Shown here: positions 1 to 5,174 of the stretch, piece by piece | How the letters are laid out: each line of letters opens with the position of its first letter | How positions within the stretch are numbered: the stretch's first letter is position 1 | NCBI GenBank assembly: GCA_026397695.1 | Contig: JAPLUJ010000355.1 | Coordinates: forward strand, 1 to 5,652 | Direction of reading: 5' to 3' | Origin: Verrucomicrobiota bacterium | Lineage (GTDB): Bacteria; Verrucomicrobiota; Verrucomicrobiia; Verrucomicrobiales; Akkermansiaceae | DNA: 5,652 bases | Position numbers and translations under genes: made by a program | Notes under the pieces: generated by a model | The model's input: the letters and a program-made list of their open reading frames with translations, nothing else | Database searches by the model: none | What the model was told of the DNA's origin: nothing

Positions 1-3000
1 CGCTCTGCCCGCTTGCTGCTGCTATAAACTTCTCGTCAACCGCCAGTGCGGCACCGCTTACCGCCACCGGCACACTGCTGTTCGTCGTGGAGCCGTTGCC
101 CAACTGACCATAAGTATTGTAGCCCCAGGCGGCCAGCGTGCCGTCCGAGCACAGTGCCAGACAATAGGAACTTCCAGCAGCCACGGCGATGACCGCCTTG
201 CCGGACAGCACACCCCCTGTGTTCACTGCCACAGGCACACTGCTGGAACTCGTGCTGCCATTACCCAATTGGCCATAGAGGTTCAACCCCCAGGTTGCCA
301 GCGTGCCGTCCGAGCACAGCGCCAAACTGTGGGTTTCTCCGGCGGCGGCGGCAACGATGGTCTTGCCGGCAAGCACGCCCGCCGTGTTCACCGCCATCGG
401 TACATTGCTGCTTGCCGTTGTGTTGCCGACGCCCATCTGGCCGTTGCCGTTGTTTCCCCAAGCGGCCAGCGTGCCGTCCGAGCACAATGCCAGACTGTGG
501 GAGGATCCTGCAGCCACGGCGACAACCGTCTTGTTAAAAAGCGCACCCGCCGTGTTCACGGCAACCGGCGCGGTGCTGTCCGTCGTGGTGCCATTGCCTA
601 ACTGACCATAATTGTTATATCCACAGGCGGCCAGCGTGCCATCGGAGCACAGTGCCAGACTGTGGGAACCTCCCACCGCCACGGCGATGATCGTCTTGTC
701 GGTTAGGACGCCCGCCGTGCTCACTGCTGTCGGCATACTGCTGTTTGTCGTGCTGCCGTTGCCCAACTGGCCATGGTTATTATACCCCCACGTCATGAGC
801 CGCGTGGCACCCCACTCAAGGACGAGGTCGTTGCCACTACCGCCGTAGTAGTTCGCCACGAACTTGTAGGTTCCTCCGCCGAAATTAAAGGTCACTACCT
901 GACCGTGCGCCAGATTGTCGAAGGTGCCGTTGATGAAACCCGGCCCCGTGTTGCGAACCACCGTCAAGCGCGTGCCCGTGGCGGGCGCAAAGTTGAGGGA
1001 GAAGTTGACGCTGCTGCCGGTGGCCGTGAAACCGTTGCAGATCAAGGGAACTTCCAGACCCGTGTTGTACGAGGCGGCCAGCACGCCTGGGACCGTGGCG
1101 GTTAGATTCACGTCGAAGACGCCGGTGTAGGGATCATTGCTGGCGATGTGCACGACCGCGCTGCGGGTGAACCGTGGACCGGCGGTGAAAGTCACGACAA
1201 ACGTCGTGTTGCCACCCGCCGCCACGCTGGCCGCCGGTGGAGTCGTTAGAGCAAACTCGGCGGCGTTGGCACCGTCAAGGGTCACGCTGTTGATCACGAG
1301 TGGCACGATGCCGTTGTTCCTGATGGTGAAGGTCTTCGACACCACGGTGCCGGTGGGGACGATGCCAAAGTCCAAGGTGCCGCGGCCACTGACCAAGCCC
1401 GAGCCCGCGGGTTGCTCCACTACAATTCTGGAAATCAGCGGCAAGGCGACGATCCCCAAATTGTGTGAGGCGCTTTGGTTGCTGTTTGCCGCCACGAACT
1501 TCTCGCCAAGCGCCAGGTTGGCCCTGCTCACCGTCACTGGCACGCTACTGTCCGTTGCGGTACCGTTGCCCAACTGGCCGATGTTGTTGTATCCCCAAGC
1601 GGTTAGAGTGCCGTCCGAGCACAGCGCTAAAGTGTGTGAGTTGCCAGCGGCCGTGGTGACAATCGTCTTGCCTGCAAGCCCTCCCGCCGGGTTCACCACC
1701 ACCGGCACATAGCTGGTGCTGGATGTCGTTCCGTTGTTGGTCAACTGGCCCCAGTTGTTCGATCCCCAGGCAGTCAGCGTGCCGTCCGTACACCACGCCA
1801 GGCTGTGGGAACCTCCCGCAGCCACGGCCGCAAGCGTCTTGCCGGCAAGCACGCCCGTGCGATCCACCGCCAGCGGCAAACTGCTGCTCGTGGTGTTCCC
1901 GTTGCCTAACTGGCCGCTGGAATTGTATCCCCAGGCAGCCAGCGTGCCGTCCGAGCACAAGGCCAGGCTGTGGGAGTCTCCCGCAGCCACGGCGGCGACC
2001 GTCTTGCCGGACAGCACTCCCGACGTGCTCACCGCCACCGGCACGTTGCTTTGACTCGTGTTGCCGTTACCTAACTGCCCATTACCATTATATCCCCATG
2101 CGACCAGCGTGCCGTCCGAGCACAACGCCAAAACGTGGCTGTCTCCAGCGGCCACCGCAATGACCGTCTTGCCGGCAAGCGCGCCTGTCGTATTCACCGC
2201 CACAGGCAGATTGCTGTTCGTCGTGTTGCCGATGCCTAACTGTCCATAGTTGTTATAACCCCAGGCCGCCAGCGTGCCGTCCGAGCACAGCGCCAGGCTG
2301 TAGCTGTCACCGGTGGCCACGGCGACAACGGTCTCGCCATATCCCGTCCGATCCACCGCCACCGGTACATTGCTGGTCGAAGTGTTGCCGGTGCCCAACT
2401 GACCGTAGCTGTTATTGCCCCAAGCCGCCAGCGTGCCGTCCGCACACAATGCCAGACTGTGGGAACTTCCACTGGCAAGGGCAACAACCACCCGGTCGGC
2501 TAGCAATCCAGCCGTGCTCATTGCGGTCGGCACATAGTTGTTAGTCAGGCTGGCGTTGCCCAACTGACCGGAACTGTTGTTGCCCCAGGCCACCGGCCGG
2601 GTGGGAGCCCACTGGAGGACCAGGTCGTTGCCACTACCGCCATAGTAATTGGCGACAAACTTGTAGGCAACCCCGCCGTAATTCATCGTCACCATCTGCC
2701 CTTGTGCCAGGTTGTCGAAGGTGCCTTTGATGAAACCCAGTCCGGTATTGCTGACCACCGTCAACTGTGTGCCCGTGGCGGGGGCATGGTTGAGCGCGAA
2801 GTTGACGTTGCTGCCGGTTGCGGTGAAGTTTCCGCTGGTCAAGGGCACTTCCGCGCCGGTGCTGTAGGTGGCGGCCAGCAGGCCGCTGCCGATGCCTGTT
2901 AGATTGATGTTGAAAACCCCGGTGCCAGGATCATTGCTGGCGACATGCAGGACCGCGCTGCGGTTGAACTCGGCACCCGCCGTAAAGGTCACCTCAAACG

Positions 3001-4777
3001 TGGTGGAAGCCCCCACGGCCACACTCGCAAGCGGTGGGGTGGTAACGGCGAAGTCAGCGGCGTTCGTGCCGTCAAGGGTCAAGCTGCCAACGGTGAGTGG
3101 AACGAAGCCACTGTTCCTGATAGTGAAAGTCATCGATACTCCATGACCCACGGCGGTGCCGCCGAAATCCACGGTATCGCGGCCGCTTGTTAGGCCGGCG
3201 CCTCCGGCTGCTTCGATGGCAATCCGGGGCACGCAGGGCATGGCTACTATGCCAAGGCTGTGGGAGGCATTCCGGGCGCTGGTTACCACCATGAAATACT
3301 CGTTGGACGCCAGCGTGGACCTGTTCACGGCCACCGGCACATTGCTGGAGGTCGTGCTGCCGTTGCCTAACTGGCCGTAATCATTGGCACCCCAAGCGGC
3401 CGCGGTACGGTCCGTGCACAGCGCGATGCTGCCGGAACCTCCTCCTGCGATACTGCTGACCGTCTTGCTCGCGAGCCCTCCCGTCGTGCTCACCGCCACT
3501 GGAACCAGGATGTTAGATGAGCCGGCATTGCCCAACTGGCCATAATAGTTGTATCCCCAAGCGGCCAGCTTGCCGTCTGAAGCGAGCGCCAGGCTGTGGT
3601 AACTTCCCGCCGCGACGGCAACAACCGACTTGCCGGAAAGCACCCCGGTCTGATCCACCGCCACCGGCACCGTGCTGTGGGTCGTGCTGCTATTTCCCAA
3701 CTGGCCATAGGTGTTGTATCCCCAGGCAACCAATTTCCCGTCCGCACAAAGTGCCAGACTATGGCTGTCTCCGCCAGCCATGGTGGTCACGGCTCTGCCG
3801 GAAAGCACGCCGCTTCGGTCGACCGCCACCGGCACGCTGCTTTGTGTCGTGTTACCGTTGCCTAACTGGCCATTGGAATTGTTTCCCCAAGCGAATAGCG
3901 TGCCGTCCGAGCACAATGCCAAGCTGTGGGTACTTCCCGCAGCCACGGCGACCACCGTCTTGGCGGCCAGGGTGCCAGTCTGATCCACCGCCACTGGCAC
4001 ATTGCTTTGGGTCGTGGTGCCGTTTCCTAACTGGCCGGAGCTGTTAATACCCCAGGCGGCCAGTGTGCCGTCCGAGCACAGCGCCAGGCTGTGATAATTT
4101 CCCGCAGCCACGGCGACAACGGTCTTGCTGGAAAGCACGCCGGTTCGGTCCACCGCCAGTGGCACATTGCTCTGCGTCGTGCTGCCGTCACCCAACTGTC
4201 CATAGCCGTTGTTCCCCCAGGCCGCCAGCGTCCCGTCCGAGCACAACGCCAGACTGTGCGAGCTTCCTCCGGTCAGCGCGATGAGCGTTTTCCCAGCCAG
4301 CACTCCCGTAGTGCTCGCTGCCACTGGCACCTCACTTGATGCCACGCCGCCATTGCCCAATTGCCCGTAATAATTGTAGCCCCAAGCCACCGGCCGGGTG
4401 GCCGTCCACTGGAGGACCAGGTCGTTGCCGCTGCCGCCGAAGTAGTTCGCCACAAAGTGGTAGGTTGTCCCGCTGTAACTCAACACCACCGCCTGCCCTT
4501 GCGTTAGATTGTCGAAGGTGCCGTTGATGAAGCTCAGCCCGGTATTTTTCACCACGGTCAATGTGGCACCTGTCGCGGGTGTGTGGTTGAGAGTGAAGTT
4601 CACCGTGTTGCCCGTGGCCGTGTAACTGGAGGCAGTGACCGGCACATTCGTCGGATTGTTGTAGGTGGCATCCACGACGGCCGCGTTGACCGGCAGGGCG
4701 AACAAGGAGGCTACGACAAAGAGGATGGCGCTAGCGGATGAAATGAGGAAAATGAGGAAATGACGCAGCGTTTTCAT
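1..4777 (-). CDS. Large secreted RCC1-repeat protein with choice-of-anchor D domains (C-terminus beyond window)
   Basis: The minus strand is open for 1,592 codons from ATG at 4777-4775 to the left edge, with no stop or frameshift, so the gene is 3'-truncated only by the window. Residues 1-32 form a Sec-type signal peptide. The rest is built from three domain types in a fixed order: a beta-rich domain ending in GGSGNDLVL (about 34-124, 632-723, 1231-1322), a run of RCC1 blades (about 129-513, 728-1112, 1327 onward) and an Ig-like ASH/choice-of-anchor D domain (about 517-630, 1116-1229). Blades carry AWG, GQLGNG, VPVAV and HSLALCSDGT. RCC1 repeats are known to fold into seven-bladed beta-propellers used for binding; a secreted adhesion or ligand-binding role is inference, and no catalytic motif was seen. 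Composition is rich in Gly, Ala, Ser, Thr, Asn and Val and poor in Lys and Glu, as in surface proteins. No Shine-Dalgarno sequence lies close to the ATG; the start was chosen because the signal peptide begins there. The anchoring type is unknown because the C-terminus is not visible. Confidence 0.95.
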   Translation of the reverse strand, partial: MKTLRHFLIFLISSASAILFVVASLFALPVNAAVVDATYNNPTNVPVTASSYTATGNTVNFTLNHTPATGATLTVVKNTGLSFINGTFDNLTQGQAVVLSYSGTTYHFVANYFGGSGNDLVLQWTATRPVAWGYNYYGQLGNGGVASSEVPVAASTTGVLAGKTLIALTGGSSHSLALCSDGTLAAWGNNGYGQLGDGSTTQSNVPLAVDRTGVLSSKTVVAVAAGNYHSLALCSDGTLAAWGINSSGQLGNGTTTQSNVPVAVDQTGTLAAKTVVAVAAGSTHSLALCSDGTLFAWGNNSNGQLGNGNTTQSSVPVAVDRSGVLSGRAVTTMAGGDSHSLALCADGKLVAWGYNTYGQLGNSSTTHSTVPVAVDQTGVLSGKSVVAVAAGSYHSLALASDGKLAAWGYNYYGQLGNAGSSNILVPVAVSTTGGLASKTVSSIAGGGSGSIALCTDRTAAAWGANDYGQLGNGSTTSSNVPVAVNRSTLASNEYFMVVTSARNASHSLGIVAMPCVPRIAIEAAGGAGLTSGRDTVDFGGTAVGHGVSMTFTIRNSGFVPLTVGSLTLDGTNAADFAVTTPPLASVAVGASTTFEVTFTAGAEFNRSAVLHVASNDPGTGVFNINLTGIGSGLLAATYSTGAEVPLTSGNFTATGSNVNFALNHAPATGTQLTVVSNTGLGFIKGTFDNLAQGQMVTMNYGGVAYKFVANYYGGSGNDLVLQWAPTRPVAWGNNSSGQLGNASLTNNYVPTAMSTAGLLADRVVVALASGSSHSLALCADGTLAAWGNNSYGQLGTGNTSTSNVPVAVDRTGYGETVVAVATGDSYSLALCSDGTLAAWGYNNYGQLGIGNTTNSNLPVAVNTTGALAGKTVIAVAAGDSHVLALCSDGTLVAWGYNGNGQLGNGNTSQSNVPVAVSTSGVLSGKTVAAVAAGDSHSLALCSDGTLAAWGYNSSGQLGNGNTTSSSLPLAVDRTGVLAGKTLAAVAAGGSHSLAWCTDGTLTAWGSNNWGQLTNNGTTSSTSYVPVVVNPAGGLAGKTIVTTAAGNSHTLALCSDGTLTAWGYNNIGQLGNGTATDSSVPVTVSRANLALGEKFVAANSNQSASHNLGIVALPLISRIVVEQPAGSGLVSGRGTLDFGIVPTGTVVSKTFTIRNNGIVPLVINSVTLDGANAAEFALTTPPAASVAAGGNTTFVVTFTAGPRFTRSAVVHIASNDPYTGVFDVNLTATVPGVLAASYNTGLEVPLICNGFTATGSSVNFSLNFAPATGTRLTVVRNTGPGFINGTFDNLAHGQVVTFNFGGGTYKFVANYYGGSGNDLVLEWGATRLMTWGYNNHGQLGNGSTTNSSMPTAVSTAGVLTDKTIIAVAVGGSHSLALCSDGTLAACGYNNYGQLGNGTTTDSTAPVAVNTAGALFNKTVVAVAAGSSHSLALCSDGTLAAWGNNGNGQMGVGNTTASSNVPMAVNTAGVLAGKTIVAAAAGETHSLALCSDGTLATWGLNLYGQLGNGSTSSSSVPVAVNTGGVLSGKAVIAVAAGSSYCLALCSDGTLAAWGYNTYGQLGNGSTTNSSVPVAVSGAALAVDEKFIAAASGQS
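2..799 (-). repeat. RCC1 propeller 3, five blades visible, then the end-cap
   Basis: Residues 1327-1592, with GQL or GQM motifs at 1336, 1391, 1446, 1502 and 1557. After the fifth, the sequence changes to VSGAALAVDEKFIAAASGQS, which aligns with the cap after blade seven in propeller 2 (VSRANLALGEKFVAANSNQS) and not with another blade. The run therefore appears to end after five blades. The first blade resembles the first blade of propeller 2 (PTA-x-STAG-x-L). The Trp of AWG before the second blade is replaced by Cys1385. The window ends inside the cap. Confidence 0.85.
812..1087 (-). other. Beta-rich domain, copy 3
   Basis: Residues 1231-1322, with ATGSSVNFSLN, INGTFDNLAHGQ and YYGGSGNDLVLEW. 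It contains a single cysteine (1247, in PLICNGF) at a place where copy 2 has serine. It leads into propeller 3. Confidence 0.6.
1091..1432 (-). other. Choice-of-anchor D / ASH-type Ig-like domain, copy 2
   Basis: Residues 1116-1229, the same length as copy 1. Segments include LDFGIVPTG, KTFTIRNNG, PLVINSVTLDG, AEFALTTPP, TTFVVTFTAG and HIASNDPYTGVFDVNLT. It follows propeller 2 exactly as copy 1 follows propeller 1. Confidence 0.85.
1442..2596 (-). repeat. RCC1 propeller 2, seven blades
   Basis: Residues 728-1112, with GQL motifs at residues 737, 792, 845, 900, 955, 1010 and 1067. Spacing is 55 except for 53 after the second blade, where TGYGETVV replaces the usual TGVLAGKTVV, and 57 after the sixth, where the loop is extended (TTSSTSYVP). 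The sixth blade has GQLTN instead of GQLGN and the fifth has LAWCTDG. The run closes with the cap SHNLGIVALP, matching that of propeller 1. Confidence 0.9.
2609..2884 (-). other. Beta-rich domain, copy 2
   Basis: Residues 632-723, equivalent to the domain at 4406-4678. It carries ATGSNVNFALNHAPATG, IKGTFDNLAQGQ and YYGGSGNDLVLQW. The last part of this copy and the start of the next propeller (TRPVAWG) match copy 1 closely at both protein and DNA level, more than they match copy 3, where the equivalent stretch reads TRLMTWG. Confidence 0.6.
2888..3229 (-). other. Choice-of-anchor D / ASH-type Ig-like domain, copy 1
   Basis: Residues 517-630. Diagnostic segments are VDFGGTAVG, the TFTIRNSG strand, PLTVGSLTLDG, ADFAVTTPP, TTFEVTFTAG and the closing HVASNDP-x-TG-x-FNINLTG. 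This is the usual pattern of ASPM-SPD2-Hydin-like and choice-of-anchor D domains in secreted bacterial proteins (FTIRNxG followed later by SNDP). It is an immunoglobulin-like spacer or anchoring domain without a catalytic role, and links propeller 1 to the next beta domain. Confidence 0.85.
3239..4393 (-). repeat. RCC1 propeller 1, seven blades
   Basis: Residues 129-513. The first Gly of GQLG falls at 138, 193, 248, 303, 358, 413 and 468, a strict 55-residue (165-base) spacing. Each blade reads AWG-x-N-x-x-GQLGNG, then VPVAV, a GVL-x-GKTV segment and HSLALCSDGT. The seventh blade lacks the usual CSDGT turn and ends in a cap, SHSLGIVAMP. Seven blades is the classical RCC1 number. The opening PVAWG strand probably completes the last blade and closes the ring, as in known RCC1 folds (inference). 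Confidence 0.9.
4406..4678 (-). other. Beta-rich domain, copy 1 (GTFDNL ... GGSGNDLVL type)
   Basis: Residues 34-124 directly follow the signal peptide. Key features are TGNTVNFTLN, ATGATLTVVKNTG, INGTFDNLTQGQ and a closing NYFGGSGNDLVLQW. The closing motif resembles the ends of autotransporter-associated beta-strand repeats found in large secreted proteins (the GGDGNDVVL type). The likeness was judged by eye and the domain is not assigned to a named family with certainty. It probably packs against or presents the following propeller. Confidence 0.6.
4682..4777 (-). other. Sec signal peptide of the RCC1 protein
   Basis: Residues 1-32 begin with a short basic stretch (MKTLRH), followed by a long hydrophobic core of about 22 residues and a likely cleavage site near LPVNA-A, with Val30 and Ala32 at -3/-1. 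This supports export through Sec. No lipobox cysteine is present, so a lipoprotein is unlikely. The core is longer than usual and contains a duplicated Phe-Leu-Ile triplet, so retention as an N-terminal membrane anchor cannot be excluded. Confidence 0.85.
4742..4759 (-). repeat. Perfect 9-bp tandem duplication in the signal-peptide core
   Basis: On the coding strand TTCCTCATT occurs twice back to back, encoding residues 7-12 as Phe-Leu-Ile-Phe-Leu-Ile. Both copies are identical at all codon positions, which looks like a recent slippage duplication that lengthens the hydrophobic core by three residues without disturbing the frame. Confidence 0.85.
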
Positions 4778-5043
4778 GGAGATGGTTGACCGAAGATGCC
4801 CCCAGCGTCTCCGAATGCAGCCATGCTGTTTATCAGATGGATCAATTGCAAGCTGAAGATCGGGGTGTGCCTTATTCGCTCCTGCCGTGTCTGGTTGGCC
4901 TTGTCCCACTCGTTCAACACGTTCGTGACTCGCTTGCACGCCTGCCGCATTTTTTTGGTGAAAATGAAAGATTTCACCTGCTTGGCGGGTAACGTGATGG
5001 ATTCCAACCCATGGGAAGGAATTGCAAACGAGTCATCAACCAT
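4774..5043 (-). CDS. Possible small ORF upstream of the RCC1 gene (89 codons, doubtful)
   Basis: The frame runs from ATG at 5043-5041 (a TTG just upstream is an alternative start) to TGA at 4776-4774. Its stop overlaps the RCC1 start as ATGA, the arrangement typical of translationally coupled genes. The predicted product is basic in the middle (FTKKMRQACKRV, then NQTRQERIRH), with a short hydrophobic stretch near the end, and resembles nothing I recognise. It has no Shine-Dalgarno sequence and would fill almost the whole divergent spacer, leaving little room for a promoter. It may simply be an open frame in non-coding DNA. Confidence 0.2.
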   Translation of the reverse strand: MVDDSFAIPSHGLESITLPAKQVKSFIFTKKMRQACKRVTNVLNEWDKANQTRQERIRHTPIFSLQLIHLINSMAAFGDAGGIFGQPSP

Positions 5044-5057
5044 CAACAGAAACCATT
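4778..5057. other. Divergent intergenic spacer
   Basis: About 280 bases separate the two outward-facing start codons, so promoters for both genes are expected here. No convincing -35/-10 pair was found on either strand, and no Shine-Dalgarno sequence sits 5-10 bases before either ATG. This is not unusual for the phyla suggested by gene content. Apart from the candidate small ORF and the inverted repeat listed separately, nothing recognisable is present. Confidence 0.6.
4957..4978. repeat. Inverted repeat GGTGAAA / TTTCACC beside a T7 tract
   Basis: Perfect 7-base arms at 4957-4963 and 4972-4978 flank an 8-base centre. Seven Ts lie immediately before it on the plus strand (4950-4956). The T-tract is on the wrong side for an intrinsic terminator on either strand. 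The position, about 80 bases before the oxidoreductase start, would suit an operator or a curved-DNA element, but chance is possible. Confidence 0.3.
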
Positions 5058-5174
5058 ATGCACACATCCCCATTGAACCATCCGTCAAGACGCACCTTCA
5101 TCAAGCAATCCGCCGTTGCGCTTGGGGTGCCTTTTGCCGCACCACAAATCCTTGCCCAGTCGGTGGCAGGCGCC
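5058..5174 (+). other. Twin-arginine (Tat) signal peptide of the oxidoreductase
   Basis: Residues 10-16 read S-R-R-T-F-I-K, a near-perfect match to the Tat consensus S-R-R-x-F-L-K. A moderately hydrophobic stretch follows (SAVALGVPFAAPQIL), with a likely cleavage site after Ala39 (A-G-A before N-D). Tat export carries folded proteins, which fits an enzyme that must bind its nucleotide cofactor before leaving the cytoplasm. Confidence 0.9.

Larger units (their letters stand above)
1..4678 (-). repeat. Three tandem 1,797-bp protein modules (beta domain + RCC1 propeller + anchor D domain)
   Basis: Glycines opening the GGSGNDLVL motif lie at residues 114, 713 and 1312, exactly 599 residues apart both times. 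Copies run at about 4678-2885, 2884-1088 and 1087 to beyond position 1. The order of domains is the same in each copy. Copy 2 has a two-residue loss in its second blade and a two-residue gain in its sixth, so its total length matches copy 1. The third copy is cut by the window and already differs by having fewer blades. The pattern indicates duplication of a whole module after the blades had multiplied. Confidence 0.85.

Noticed and set aside
1137..1712. Long open frames on the plus strand opposite the RCC1 gene (this is the longest; similar ones lie at 269-605, 3517-4047 and elsewhere)
   Set aside because: They are repetitive antisense readings of the GC-rich RCC1 repeats. The minus frame gives a coherent protein with known domains through the whole stretch.
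1..4393. Regularly spaced repeats that might suggest a CRISPR array or minisatellite
   Set aside because: The 165-base period is a whole number of codons, the units are coding RCC1 blades, and the intervals between conserved cores are themselves related, unlike CRISPR spacers.
4820..4865. Sigma-70-like promoter for the RCC1 gene (TTCAGC, 17-base gap, GATAAA on the minus strand)
   Set aside because: The -35 matches only three of six consensus bases and the -10 four of six; this is near chance level.
4951..4978. Intrinsic terminator
   Set aside because: The T-tract precedes the hairpin on the plus strand and appears as an A-tract after it on the minus strand, so the order is wrong in both directions; both neighbouring genes also start here and do not end.
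5013..5024. Upstream TTG start for the oxidoreductase behind a GGGAAGGA sequence
   Set aside because: The purine-rich stretch is only one base from the TTG, too close for a ribosome site, and this start would lengthen the Tat N-region without need; ATG 5058 fits better.
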